Notes: generated from the letters alone by a model not told the origin. Shown: positions 1 through 8,051, numbered from the stretch's first letter. The stretch is 64,000 nucleotides of DNA from Nocardia inohanensis NBRC 100128 (GCF_001612945.1 NZ_BDBK01000013.1:1-64000); one strand, 5' to 3'. Numbers and translations are program-made.

Positions 1-600
1 GAGGGCAACGAAGTCGAACTCGGCGAGACCGAGGCCAACGGCTACCTGGTCCTCGACCAGCCCTGGCCGTCGATGTTGCGCGGCATCTGGGGCGACAACG
101 AGCGCTACAAGGACACCTACTGGTCCAAGTACGCCGATCAGGGCTGGTACTTCGCCGGTGACGGCGCGAAGCTCGACAAGGACGGCGACCTGTGGGTGCT
201 GGGCCGCGTCGACGACGTCATGAACGTCTCCGGCCACCGCATCTCCACCGCCGAGGTGGAGTCCGCGCTGGTCGGGCACTCCGGCGTGGCCGAAGCGGCG
301 GTCGTCGGCGCGTCCGACGCCACCACCGGCCAGGGCATCGTGGCCTTCGTGATCCTGACCGCCGAGGCCAAGGACACCGGCGACGACCTGGTCAAGGAGC
401 TCAAGGCCGAGGTCTCCCGCGAGATCTCCCCCATCGCCAAGCCGCGTGAGATCCACGTCGTGCCGGAGCTCCCCAAGACCCGCTCGGGCAAGATCATGCG
501 CCGCCTGCTCCGCGATGTGGCCGAGGGCCGCGAGCTGGGCGACACCTCGACCCTGGTGGACCCCAACGTTTTCGAGGCCATTCGGGCCGGTAAGGCGTAA
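1..600 (+). CDS. acs: Acetyl-CoA synthetase, C-terminal part (5' end outside window)
   Basis: This is the last 199 residues of an AMP-forming acetate-CoA ligase, which makes acetyl-CoA from acetate, ATP and CoA in the cytosol. The frame is open from base 1, so the gene begins to the left. The visible part holds the A8 hinge region (FAGDGAKLDKDGDLW, then GRVDDVMNVSGHR). It also holds the C-terminal motif PKTRSGKIMRRLL, whose lysine is the conserved acetylation-controlled catalytic Lys of the family. The order acs, holin-like, ephE, marP matches the M. tuberculosis acs (Rv3667) neighbourhood. A strong hairpin ends the unit. The family assignment is secure; only the N-terminal domain is unseen. 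Confidence 0.95.
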   Translation, partial: EGNEVELGETEANGYLVLDQPWPSMLRGIWGDNERYKDTYWSKYADQGWYFAGDGAKLDKDGDLWVLGRVDDVMNVSGHRISTAEVESALVGHSGVAEAAVVGASDATTGQGIVAFVILTAEAKDTGDDLVKELKAEVSREISPIAKPREIHVVPELPKTRSGKIMRRLLRDVAEGRELGDTSTLVDPNVFEAIRAGKA

Positions 601-638
601 GTCCCCCGCTACTCGAGGTAGCCGGCGAGAGCATCGAC

Positions 639-666
639 GGCCCCCTGACCAGACGGTCAGGGGGCC
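639..666 (+). terminator. Intrinsic-type terminator after acs
   Basis: A perfect 12-bp stem (GGCCCCCTGACC paired with its complement) around a 4-nt AGAC loop lies 39 nt after the acs stop. No long U-tract follows, as is usual in actinobacteria. Confidence 0.8.
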
Positions 667-740
667 GTGTCGCGTGCAGATCAGATGAGCCTCGCCGACC
701 TGCGGATTCGTGGTGGCGCGTGCGGGCGGTGGTCAAGAAG

Positions 741-783
741 TTCCCGGCAAACCGTTAGAATTGCGCAAAAGGTGTGCCGGGAA
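741..783 (+). promoter_or_regulatory. Hairpin in the nhaA 5' region
   Basis: Arms TTCCCGGCA (741-749) and TGCCGGGAA (775-783) are perfect complements. Inside them, ACC (751-753) pairs with GGT (771-773) across a 1x1 A/G mismatch. The structure sits about 90 nt before the nhaA start. It could be an RNA leader element or, as DNA, a dyad operator. No known riboswitch class was recognised. Confidence 0.5.
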
Positions 784-870
784 GTCTGGTCGGCATGCGG
801 TTTGCCTACCTCCGATGGATTGGTTACGCACGCCGCTTTTTCGTCGACCGACCGACCGAAAGGTGTGCAC

Positions 871-2097
871 GTGATTGTTCAGGTCCGCTCGGAGCTATCC
901 AGATATCTACGGACCGAAACCTTCGGTGGCGCACTGCTTCTTATAGCCGCGGCCGCCGCACTCATCTGGGTCAACTCCCCTTGGGGAGCGAGCTATACGA
1001 CCCTGATCGAGACCGAGCTGGCGATTCCCGCGCTGCATCTGGATCTGACGCTGGCGGATTGGTCCAAGGACGGGCTGCTCGCCATCTTCTTCTTCGTCGC
1101 CGGCCTGGAGCTCAAACGCGAGCTGGTGGTGGGCGAGCTGGCGGATCGCAAGAGCGCCACCCTGCCCATCGTGGCGGCGATCGGCGGCGTGGTCATGCCC
1201 GCGGTGCTCGCGATGGCCATCGGCTGGGGTGTGGAGGGCATGGATCGCGGCTGGGCGATTCCGGTCGCCACCGATATCGCCTTCGCGCTGGCCGTGCTGG
1301 CCATGACCGGCTCCCGGATCCCGGCCAGCGCGCGGGTGTTCCTGCTCAGCCTGGCGGTGGTCGACGACCTGATCGCCATCATCCTGATCGCGGTCCTGTT
1401 CACCACCACGTTGAAGATGCTGTGGCTGCTGACCGCGCTGGTCTGCTTCGCCGCCTGGTTCGTCGCGCAGAAGTACCGTGTCGGCACCCCGCTGGTCTAC
1501 ATCCCGCTCGCCCTGCTGTCCTGGTATGCCCTGCACGAGGCCGGGATTCACCCGACGCTGGCGGGCGTGGCGTGCGGCTTGCTCACCCGCGTCAAGCCGG
1601 ATCCGGGCGAGGACGAGCACTGTGTGCCCGCCGCCAAGCTGGAGCATTTCTTCCAGCCCATCTCGGCGGCGATCTGCGTACCGGTGTTCGCGCTCTTCGC
1701 CTCCGGCGTCCCGCTCGATTCGCAGGTGTTCTCGAAGCTGTTCACCGATCGGTTGTCGCTGGCCATCATTGCCGGGCTGCTGGTCGGCAAGACCCTCGGC
1801 ATCTTCGGAATCAGCTGGCTCGCAGTGCGTGTCGGCATCGCCGTGAAGCCCAAGGATCTCGGCTATCGAGACATGTTCGCCCTCTCGGTATTAGGTGCGA
1901 TCGGCTTCACCGTTAGCCTCTTGGTGGCAGAACTCGCACTGGAGGATGTCGGCGACGGGTCGGCGGCCGAACTCGCGAAAGCAGCGGTGTTGCTGACGTC
2001 ATTGGCGGCTTCCCTGGCGGGTTCGGCGCTACTGTTGCGTCGTGGCCGTGCTCACCAGGCACGACGCGACGAGCGGGCGCTGCAAGATCAACAGTGA
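871..2097 (+). CDS. nhaA: Na+/H+ antiporter NhaA
   Basis: An integral membrane antiporter that exports Na+ (or Li+) in exchange for H+. The protein is about 408 aa with many hydrophobic helices, the usual NhaA size. Hallmarks are AIFFFVAGLELKREL (71-85), Asp135 in PVATDIAFAL, and the paired Asp165-Asp166 in LAVVDDLIAI, which correspond to the ion-binding D133/D163/D164 of E. coli NhaA. The start is placed at GTG 871 because the protein begins VRSELSRYLRTETFGG there, matching the family N-terminus. The open frame runs further upstream without family resemblance. AAAGG lies 8 nt before the start. The stop is 41 nt before the next gene's TTG. nhaA is an insertion relative to the mycobacterial gene order as I recall it. 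Confidence 0.93.
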   Translation: MIVQVRSELSRYLRTETFGGALLLIAAAAALIWVNSPWGASYTTLIETELAIPALHLDLTLADWSKDGLLAIFFFVAGLELKRELVVGELADRKSATLPIVAAIGGVVMPAVLAMAIGWGVEGMDRGWAIPVATDIAFALAVLAMTGSRIPASARVFLLSLAVVDDLIAIILIAVLFTTTLKMLWLLTALVCFAAWFVAQKYRVGTPLVYIPLALLSWYALHEAGIHPTLAGVACGLLTRVKPDPGEDEHCVPAAKLEHFFQPISAAICVPVFALFASGVPLDSQVFSKLFTDRLSLAIIAGLLVGKTLGIFGISWLAVRVGIAVKPKDLGYRDMFALSVLGAIGFTVSLLVAELALEDVGDGSAAELAKAAVLLTSLAASLAGSALLLRRGRAHQARRDERALQDQQ

Positions 2098-2138
2098 CCA
2101 CCGGAGCAGTACCGGGACGACGGAGAAGGGTCGGGCAA

Positions 2139-2651
2139 TTGAGCTTCACACAGGGCGGTAACGGGCAGGACGGGCGTCGCCCCCGCACCATCACCTCGAT
2201 TCCGTTGTCCGGTGTCGACTCTCGCGACGAGAGCTTCGGCGACCTGGTGCGCGACGCCACCGAACAGATGTCGACGCTGGTGCGCGCCGAGGTCGAGCTG
2301 GCCAAGGCCGAGGTCACCGGTGAGATCAAGAAGGGCTTGCAAGGCAGCGTCTTCTTCATCGGCGCGCTGACCGTGCTGCTGTTCAGCTCGTTCTTTTTCT
2401 TCTTCTTCCTGGCCGAGCTGCTCGATGTGTGGGTGTACCGCTGGCTGGCGTTCCTCATCGTCTTCCTGCTGATGATCGTCACCGTGGCGGTGCTCGGCCT
2501 GCTGGGCTATCTCAAGGTGCGCAAACTGCGCGCGCCGGAGAAGACCATCGAATCGCTGAAAGAGGCGAAGAGCCTGGTGCCCAGTGGTTTCAGCGGCCAC
2601 GGCAAGCATGAGGCCGACGCTCCGGCGCAGCTCGACACCTACCGCGGCTAG
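2139..2651 (+). CDS. Holin-X-like (superfamily III) membrane protein
   Basis: A small membrane protein resembling M. tuberculosis Rv3669 and the phage-holin-like superfamily III. The N-terminal half is an amphipathic helix (ESFGDLVRDATEQMSTLVRAEVELAKAEV). Two hydrophobic hairpin segments follow (about 55-80 and 87-112), the first with a striking run of six or seven phenylalanines. The tail is short and charged. TTG 2139 is chosen because GGAGAAGGG sits 8 nt upstream. GTG 2094, which overlaps the nhaA stop as GTGA, is the alternative start. Function is unknown in the family; a role in lysis is not implied. It lies between nhaA and ephE on the same strand. Confidence 0.7.
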   Translation: MSFTQGGNGQDGRRPRTITSIPLSGVDSRDESFGDLVRDATEQMSTLVRAEVELAKAEVTGEIKKGLQGSVFFIGALTVLLFSSFFFFFFLAELLDVWVYRWLAFLIVFLLMIVTVAVLGLLGYLKVRKLRAPEKTIESLKEAKSLVPSGFSGHGKHEADAPAQLDTYRG

Positions 2652-2674
2652 TTCTTCGATTACGCTCCTTCGGC

Positions 2675-3628
2675 GTGTCGTCGAATTCGCTGCCGGATCC
2701 GTCCGCCGTCCGTTACGACGGACCGTGGACCCATCGGGACGTGCATGCCAACGGCATTCGCTTCCATGTCGTCGAGGCCGTGCCCGCCAGTGGCGCGGCC
2801 TACGCGGATCCGGATACGCCGCTGGTCGTGCTGCTGCACGGGTTCGGTGATTTCTGGTGGTCGTGGCGGCATCAGCTGACCGGGCTGACCGAGCGCGGGT
2901 ATCGCGCGGTGGCGGTGGATCTGCGCGGCTACGGCGACAGCGACAAGCCCCCGCGCGGCTACGACGGCTGGACCCTCGCCGGTGATGTGGCGGGCCTGAT
3001 CCGGGCGCTCGGGCACACCGACGCCACCCTGGTCGGGCATGCCGAAGGGGGCCTGGTCTGCTGGGCCACCGCGGTGCTGCATCCGCGCCTGGTCCGGTCC
3101 ATCGCGCTGGTGAGTTCCCCGCACCCGGTGGCGTTGAAGCGCGCCGTGCTGCGCGATCGCCGCCAGCGCGCGTCCTGGCTGCCGAACTTCCTGCGCTATC
3201 AGCTGCCCCGCTACGGGGAACGGCTGCTCACCGCGCACGACGGATTCGAGATCGAACGGCTGCTGCGGGAGCGCTCGGGCGAACGCTGGTCCGCCACCCC
3301 CGAATTCGCCGATACCGCCCGCCGCATGCGCACCGCCATCCGGGTGCCCGGAGCGGCCCACTGCGCCCTGGAGTACCAGCGCTGGGCCTTCCGCTCGCAA
3401 TGGCGGCCCGACGGCGCACGCTTCATGGCGGCCATGGGTGAGCCCATCCGGGTTCCGGTGCTCGCGCTCTACGGCGATCGCGACCGCTACATCCTGCCGA
3501 GCAGCATCCGGCGCGGCGGCGAACTCTCCCCCGATCGCCGTATCGTGCCCATCCCGGACGCGGGGCACTACGCGCATCAGGAGAATCCGGAAGCCGTCAC
3601 CGCCGAATTGGCGAAGCTGCTCGACTGA
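2675..3628 (+). CDS. ephE: Alpha/beta hydrolase, EphE-like epoxide hydrolase family
   Basis: A 317-aa alpha/beta hydrolase matching the position and sequence of mycobacterial EphE (Rv3670). Seen motifs are the oxyanion loop HGFGDFWWSW (55-64), DLRGYGDSDKPP (82-93) typical of epoxide hydrolases, and a C-terminal GHYAHQENPE with the catalytic-type His. The nucleophile elbow reads G-H-A-E-G-G (121-126). Ala123 occupies the position where epoxide hydrolases carry Asp and esterases Ser. I recall a similar GHADGG in the M. tuberculosis protein, so this may be a family trait rather than decay. Epoxide hydrolysis is therefore doubtful. GTG 2675 follows the previous stop by 23 nt. Confidence 0.8.
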   Translation: MSSNSLPDPSAVRYDGPWTHRDVHANGIRFHVVEAVPASGAAYADPDTPLVVLLHGFGDFWWSWRHQLTGLTERGYRAVAVDLRGYGDSDKPPRGYDGWTLAGDVAGLIRALGHTDATLVGHAEGGLVCWATAVLHPRLVRSIALVSSPHPVALKRAVLRDRRQRASWLPNFLRYQLPRYGERLLTAHDGFEIERLLRERSGERWSATPEFADTARRMRTAIRVPGAAHCALEYQRWAFRSQWRPDGARFMAAMGEPIRVPVLALYGDRDRYILPSSIRRGGELSPDRRIVPIPDAGHYAHQENPEAVTAELAKLLD

Positions 3629-3636
3629 CCATCCCC

Positions 3637-3710
3637 GTCATCCCGGCGTGGTTTCGGCCGGGATCTCACTTCCCGCAGTGAGATTCCGGCTAAAAACATG
3701 CCGGAATGAC
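3637..3710. repeat. Compact REP-like element of three consecutive hairpins
   Basis: This fills the convergent gap between ephE and marP. It holds three stems in series: ATCCCGGC/GCCGGGAT (3640-3664), ATCTCACT/AGTGAGAT (3663-3684) and ATTCCGGC/GCCGGAAT (3683-3707). The outer ends GTCATCCCGGC and GCCGGAATGAC form a near-perfect terminal inverted repeat. It could serve as a bidirectional terminator. The organisation resembles dispersed palindromic intergenic elements, but no second copy was seen in this window. Confidence 0.65.
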
Positions 3711-3719
3711 CAGGGAAAG

Positions 3720-4913
3720 TCAGCTGAGTACGCAGCTCCCGGTGCCCACCGGGGTCGAAGCGCCCGGGGCCGCTTGCACTTCCGGCCGCACCTCGTCGAG
3801 GGTCAGCACATAGCCGGTGTCGTCGTCGGTCACGGCCGCGCCGAAGACCACGCCGAGGATATTGCCGTCGGTGTCGACCAGCGGACCGCCGGAGTTGCCC
3901 GCACGGACCTGGCCGCGGATCGTGTAGACCTCACGCTGCACCTCGCCATCGCGATAGATGTTGGGGCCCTTGAGGTCCAGGGTTTCGCGGACGCGAGACG
4001 CGGAGGCGGTGTAGCGCCCGCCGCCGGGATACCCGAGCACGATGGAGGATTCACCCGAGGTCGCCGGCTGCGGGGCCAGCGGGATGACCGGCGCGGTCAG
4101 CCCGGGCACCGCCAGGATCGCGATGTCCTTGGACGGATCGAAGAGCACCACCGACGCGTCCAGCTTGCCGCCGGCGATATCCACCGACACCGAGCTGGTG
4201 CCCGCCACCACGTGCGCATTGGTCATGATGCGTTCCGGCGCGACCACGAAGCCCGAACCCTCCAGCTGCCGTTGGCAACTCGGGGCGATGCCGCGGATGC
4301 GCAGCACGCTGGTTTGCAGGTTCTGGGCGACCGGGAGTTGCAGGACGCTGGCGTCCGGCGGCTCCACGGCGGCGATCGGGACCCGGCCGAACGGGCCGAT
4401 GACATCCGGCAGGCCCGAGGTGTTGAGCAGGTTGCTGAACTCGTTGGGGATCTTGCGGAGCCAGTCGGGGGCGACCGTATCCACCTTGATCAGCACCTGG
4501 GAGTTCTTGACCGCGGCCGCGATTCCCGGTTGCGAGGAGTTGGTCAGCGGCAGCGCCAGCAGCCAGGCGGTGGCGAGCACCGCCACCGCTTGCAGGCCCG
4601 CGCCCACCACACTGTCCACGCTGCGGGTGAACGGATCGCGCATCCCGCTGCGGGCGGCGCGGCCCAGCACCATGCCCGCGACCTCGCCGACGATCACCAG
4701 CGCCACGATCAGCAGCACGCCCACCAGCACCCGGCTGCGGCCTTCGCTGAGATGGATGAGGATGTGCGGCGCGATCAGAATGCCCGCGACCGCGCCCAGC
4801 ACCACGCCTAGGAACGCGAGCGCCGAAGCGACCGCGCCCTGCCGCCACCCGGAGGTGGCGGCCAGCAACGCCAGAATGATGATCCCGATATCGAGCCAGC
4901 CAGAGGCACTCAT
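3720..4913 (-). CDS. marP: Membrane-anchored periplasmic serine protease MarP
   Basis: A 397-aa homologue of M. tuberculosis Rv3671c, the acid-resistance protease. Residues 1-125 form a CvpA-like region of about four membrane helices. Residues 180-397 are a chymotrypsin-fold protease outside the membrane. The triad is visible as His234 (TNAHVVAG), Asp263 (SKDIAIL) and Ser341 (RAGNSGGPL). Cys213 and Cys394 sit where the mycobacterial enzyme has its redox-sensitive Cys214-Cys395 disulfide. The ATG overlaps the Nudix gene's TGA as ATGA, so the two are translationally coupled. Family, active site and context all agree. Confidence 0.96.
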   Translation of the reverse strand: MSASGWLDIGIIILALLAATSGWRQGAVASALAFLGVVLGAVAGILIAPHILIHLSEGRSRVLVGVLLIVALVIVGEVAGMVLGRAARSGMRDPFTRSVDSVVGAGLQAVAVLATAWLLALPLTNSSQPGIAAAVKNSQVLIKVDTVAPDWLRKIPNEFSNLLNTSGLPDVIGPFGRVPIAAVEPPDASVLQLPVAQNLQTSVLRIRGIAPSCQRQLEGSGFVVAPERIMTNAHVVAGTSSVSVDIAGGKLDASVVLFDPSKDIAILAVPGLTAPVIPLAPQPATSGESSIVLGYPGGGRYTASASRVRETLDLKGPNIYRDGEVQREVYTIRGQVRAGNSGGPLVDTDGNILGVVFGAAVTDDDTGYVLTLDEVRPEVQAAPGASTPVGTGSCVLS

Positions 4914-5635
4914 AACGTCATCCCAACCGCAGCCAGCGAGGCTTGCAGATCACGCACATCATGGTGGTCCCACTCGTTTTCCCAACCGGACACCGCGAAG
5001 AGCCCGGCAAGCACGCCCGCGGTGAAGCCCCACACCAGCATCCCGTCCACCGCGAAGGCGGGACCCATGTATCCGAGCGGATGCCGGACGACGAACCGGT
5101 TGGCCGGATCCAGCAGTTCCGACAGCGGTACCCGCACGACGCGGGTCGCCTCGTTCTCACTGACCACGCCCACCTCGCCGGGCGTCCGCCAGTAGGCGAC
5201 GACCGGCGTCACGTCGAAACGCGACGGCGGCACGAAGATCTTCGGGAGCAGGGCGATCGGTTCGATGCCGCCCGGATCGACCCCGGTCTCCTCCTGCGCC
5301 TCCCGCAAAGCGGTGCTGACCGGCCCGTCGTCCTGCGGTTCGACCCCGCCGCCGGGAAAGGCTACCTGGCCGCTGTGCGTGCGCATGGTGGCGGCACGCT
5401 GAGTGAGCAATACGTCCGCATCGCCCGGAAGTCCGCCCGGCCCTTGCGGATCCGGCTCCGGCGACCCGCCGAACAACACCAGCACCGCCGCATCCCGCGT
5501 CTTGCCGATCGCGCCCAGCGCCCGCATGGCGGTCCGCCGCAGCACCGGATTCACCCCGGTGGGATCGGCCGGATCATGCTCGGCCACCCCGCGCAGCCAC
5601 TCCGGGACGGCCACACCGTTCGTATCGAGTCTCAT
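4910..5635 (-). CDS. Nudix hydrolase, CoA pyrophosphatase type
   Basis: A 241-aa cytosolic Nudix enzyme (M. tuberculosis Rv3672c position) likely to cleave CoA and acyl-CoA to phosphopantetheines and 3',5'-ADP. The CoA-specific motif is complete: LLTQRAATMRTHSGQVAFPGG-type spacing, immediately followed by a Nudix box ending REAQEETGV. The usual first acidic residue of the box is Asp, as in this subfamily. ATG 5635 is chosen because GAGGTG lies 6 nt upstream. GTG 5641 would fall inside that ribosome-binding site. It is coupled to marP by a 4-bp overlap, and a 130-nt gap separates it from the tlpA-like gene upstream. Confidence 0.88.
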   Translation of the reverse strand: MRLDTNGVAVPEWLRGVAEHDPADPTGVNPVLRRTAMRALGAIGKTRDAAVLVLFGGSPEPDPQGPGGLPGDADVLLTQRAATMRTHSGQVAFPGGGVEPQDDGPVSTALREAQEETGVDPGGIEPIALLPKIFVPPSRFDVTPVVAYWRTPGEVGVVSENEATRVVRVPLSELLDPANRFVVRHPLGYMGPAFAVDGMLVWGFTAGVLAGLFAVSGWENEWDHHDVRDLQASLAAVGMTL

Positions 5636-5765
5636 CAACACACCTCAACCACAGAAGCCACACCGCAGACCTCACCGAGTATCACCGCTGCGATCGGTTC
5701 GGGCGATGTCGGCCATCCGGCGGGTGCGCTCCGATCGACCGCGTTCCGAAGGGGCGAAGAGACGC

Positions 5766-6542
5766 TCACGCACGCACCCCGAGTTCCGCGGCGACCGTGG
5801 CGGAGATGTCCTCAACGCTGGTGAAGGGCCGCACCACGACCTTGGCGACGGTACCGTCGGCGCGCACCAGCACCGAGATGGGCAGCACGGCGGGCGCGCG
5901 AACGGCGGTGCGCACCTGCGAGTTCGGGTCCTCGACGCCGGGCAGATGCACGCCCAGACCCGCGAGCCGCGACAGTCCCTTCGCCGTACCGGGATCGCTG
6001 TGCACGGTCAGCACCGTGACCGCTCCCCCGGCCTGCTCGGAATACCGTTGCAGCAGCGGCAATTCCTCGGCGCACGGCCCGCACCAGTAGGCCCAGAGAT
6101 TCAGCAGCGCGGGTTTGTCCGCGAGTGCGGCGGTGAGATCGACGGGCGCGCCGTCCGCCAGGCAATTCAATGTGATGCCGCGCAGCGGGCTGTCCGCTAC
6201 CGGTGCACCGGTGGGCTGTGGACAGGTTGCGAGCGCGGCGGCCGCGCGATCGGCGGCGGAGACCGCGGCGGCGGGTGGCGTGCCCGCGGCGGTCGAGGCG
6301 GTTCCGGCCGATTCGTCATCGGACTTCCCGCCGACCACCGACCACGCCACGATGCCGACGGCCAGCGCGATGACCACGCCCGCGACCGCCCAGCGCCATC
6401 CGTTCCCACCGCCGGGCGGCTTCAGCTCACCGCCCGGGTACGAACCCGACGCGCCGCTGTCCGTGGCCTTCGACAGGCCCACGGGCGTGGGTTCTCCGCC
6501 GGACGGCGAACCCGCACCGCCGGACGAGGACTCAGCGCTCAC
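5766..6542 (-). CDS. Membrane-tethered thioredoxin-like (TlpA/ResA family) protein
   Basis: A 258-aa protein corresponding to Rv3673c. A Gly/Pro-rich cytoplasmic head (1-48) is followed by one membrane helix (about 50-70) and an extracytoplasmic thioredoxin fold. The redox motif is W-C-G-P-C, with Cys154 and Cys157 in LLNLWAYWCGPCAEELPLL. Two further cysteines (107, 127) may form a structural disulfide. The likely role is thiol-disulfide exchange on exported proteins such as cytochromes; the client is unknown. The start overlaps the nth stop by 4 bp, so it belongs to the nth operon, which reads nth, tlpA-like, Nudix, marP. Confidence 0.9.
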   Translation of the reverse strand: MSAESSSGGAGSPSGGEPTPVGLSKATDSGASGSYPGGELKPPGGGNGWRWAVAGVVIALAVGIVAWSVVGGKSDDESAGTASTAAGTPPAAAVSAADRAAAALATCPQPTGAPVADSPLRGITLNCLADGAPVDLTAALADKPALLNLWAYWCGPCAEELPLLQRYSEQAGGAVTVLTVHSDPGTAKGLSRLAGLGVHLPGVEDPNSQVRTAVRAPAVLPISVLVRADGTVAKVVVRPFTSVEDISATVAAELGVRA

Positions 6543-7414
6543 AGGCCCACCAGTTCGAGGAGGTGCTCGGTTTCGGGGCCCTTGACGAGTTTGGCGGCGG
6601 TCACCGGATCGGTCGGGCCGGCGCCGAAGGACGGGCAGTCCTTGGCGAGGATGCAGGCGCCGCAGGCGGGTTTGCGGGCGTGGCAGACGCGGCGGCCGTG
6701 GAAGATGACGCGGTGCGAGAGCATCGTCCAGTCCTTGCGGTCGATGAGTTCGCCGATGGCGTGCTCGACCTTGACCGGGTCCTCCTCACTGGTCCACCCC
6801 CAGCGGCGGACCAGGCGGCCGAAGTGGGTGTCGACGGTGATGCCGGGGACGCCGAAGGCATTGCCGAGCACGACGTTCGCGGTCTTGCGGCCGATGCCGG
6901 GCAGGGTGACCAGGTCTTCGAGGGTGCCGGGGAGTTCGCCGTCGTAGCGTTCCACCAGGGCTTGGCCGAGGCCGATGAGGGAGCTGGTCTTGTTGCGGTA
7001 GAAGCCGGTCGGGCGGATGTACTCCTCCAGCTCGGCCCGGTTCGCCTCGGCGTAGTCGCGGGCGGTGCGGTACTCGGTGAACAGCGCCGGCGTGGTCATG
7101 TTGACCCGCACGTCGGTGCATTGCGCCGAAAGGATTGTCGCCACCGCCAATTCGAGGGGCGTGGTGAAGTCGAGTTCGCAGTGCGCGTCGGGAAAGGCGA
7201 CGGTGAGTTCGCGGTACATGCGCCGGGCACGGCGCACCAATCCGATTCGAGTTTCCTTATCGCGTTTGCGAGCTTTGGTGGGCCGCGCCACATTCCGGGC
7301 CGTCGCCGATGGCGCATCCGAGACATCGCCCGGCACGGTCTCCGCTACCGCGGCCGCGCCGGAAACGCCCGGGTCGGCCCCGTCAACGGCCGCATTGGAT
7401 TCGGTGACACGCAC
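6539..7414 (-). CDS. nth: Endonuclease III (DNA glycosylase/AP lyase)
   Basis: A 291-aa base-excision repair enzyme that removes oxidised pyrimidines. The helix-hairpin-helix LPGIGRKTANVVLG carries the catalytic Lys177, and the catalytic Asp195 lies in ITVDTHFGR. The [4Fe-4S] cluster ligands Cys244, 251, 254 and 260 have the canonical C-x6-C-x2-C-x5-C spacing. There is a roughly 50-residue Ala/Thr-rich N-terminal extension not needed for the fold. The GTG start at 7414 is supported by AAGGTGG 5 nt upstream. It is the first gene of the minus-strand operon that ends with marP. Confidence 0.96.
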   Translation of the reverse strand: MRVTESNAAVDGADPGVSGAAAVAETVPGDVSDAPSATARNVARPTKARKRDKETRIGLVRRARRMYRELTVAFPDAHCELDFTTPLELAVATILSAQCTDVRVNMTTPALFTEYRTARDYAEANRAELEEYIRPTGFYRNKTSSLIGLGQALVERYDGELPGTLEDLVTLPGIGRKTANVVLGNAFGVPGITVDTHFGRLVRRWGWTSEEDPVKVEHAIGELIDRKDWTMLSHRVIFHGRRVCHARKPACGACILAKDCPSFGAGPTDPVTAAKLVKGPETEHLLELVGL

Positions 7415-7505
7415 GCGTCCACCTTACGGAACCACTCGGTGGCGACAACCGGGCTGCACACTCCCCGTGTTCCATCTGAGACCTTCGGCGTGTTTACTCA
7501 CCCCT

Positions 7506-7748
7506 ATGCAAGGACTCGCCGTGGTGCTGTTTCCGATAGCACTGATGCTGTTCGCGTTGGTGATGGAACGGGTCGAGAACCGGCTGCGTAAGCTGCTCGA
7601 GCCGGATCCGGAAGTTCAGCAGTACCTCGATCGAGCCACGAATGCCGAGGTCAGTGACCTGACCAAACTGGGTCTTCCGGCTGCGGCGGCTCGGCCCCGG
7701 CGCGCTCGCCCGGCCCCCAAGGGTTTGGACGTGGCACAAGCCAGCTGA
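7506..7748 (+). CDS. Small single-pass membrane protein (Rv3675-like)
   Basis: An 80-aa protein. An N-terminal hydrophobic helix (about 3-21, LAVVLFPIALMLFALVMERV) leads to a charged region with EPDPEVQQYLDRA and an Arg/Ala/Pro-rich tail. Its size and place between nth and crp match M. tuberculosis Rv3675. No clear Shine-Dalgarno sequence precedes ATG 7506, so a leaderless or short-leader mRNA is possible. Function is unknown. A strong hairpin with a TTTT tract follows the stop. Confidence 0.7.
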   Translation: MQGLAVVLFPIALMLFALVMERVENRLRKLLEPDPEVQQYLDRATNAEVSDLTKLGLPAAAARPRRARPAPKGLDVAQAS

Positions 7749-7770
7749 TCTTGCCGATCGGTGTTCTCAG

Positions 7771-7811
7771 ATCCGGGTAGCCACCGGGATTTCCCCGGTC
7801 GGTGCCCGGAT
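7771..7811 (+). terminator. Terminator after the small membrane protein gene
   Basis: Outer arms ATCCGGG/CCCGGAT enclose inner CCACCGGG/CCCGGTCGG arms. The next bases are TTTTGATCTT, a textbook stem plus T-tract. Confidence 0.85.
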
Positions 7812-7838
7812 TTTGATCTTCGCTACCGAATGGGTGCG

Positions 7839-7947
7839 GCGTGTCGCTAGATTGAAACTCGCGTGTCGCAAAACCGTCCCCGTGTGTCTCGTTATCAAGC
7901 GTCGCGTGTCGCGTAATCCGGCCCTGCGTGTCGGAGAATGAGCGTGC
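7839..7947 (+). repeat. Five direct repeats of GCGTGTCGC at a 22-bp period upstream of crp
   Basis: Units start at 7839, 7861, 7882, 7904 and 7926, that is at spacings of 22, 21, 22 and 22 bp. Four units read GCGTGTCG(C/G); the third is GTGTGTCTC. Each is followed by a short A/T-richer stretch. A period of two helical turns puts all units on one DNA face, as expected for cooperative protein binding. This is most of the 303-bp gap before crp. Also in the gap is a weak GTG-N8-CAC dyad at 7952-7965. Confidence 0.7.
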
Positions 7948-8051
7948 CGCGTGGTGTCTATCACTACCCGGCGGTATTGCAAAGTAGACTGCACTGTCGG
8001 CCGAGCTCGCTTCGGTCCAGGACAGAGCCATTTCCCATAAGGAGCACATTC

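Noticed and set aside
846..860. GACC triplicate (GACCGACCGACC) before nhaA
   Set aside because: Short low-complexity tract compatible with chance in high-GC DNA.
7839..7947. CRISPR array
   Set aside because: Repeat core is only about 9 bp and spacers about 13 bp, with no cas genes; a binding-site array fits better.
7952..7965. Crp autoregulatory site upstream of crp
   Set aside because: Only GTG-N8-CAC is kept; three of ten positions of TGTGA-N6-TCACA are wrong.
7938..8051. Upstream extension of crp to an earlier start
   Set aside because: The extension crosses the phased repeats and has no conservation; GTG 8052 has a strong RBS and the mycobacterial N-terminus.
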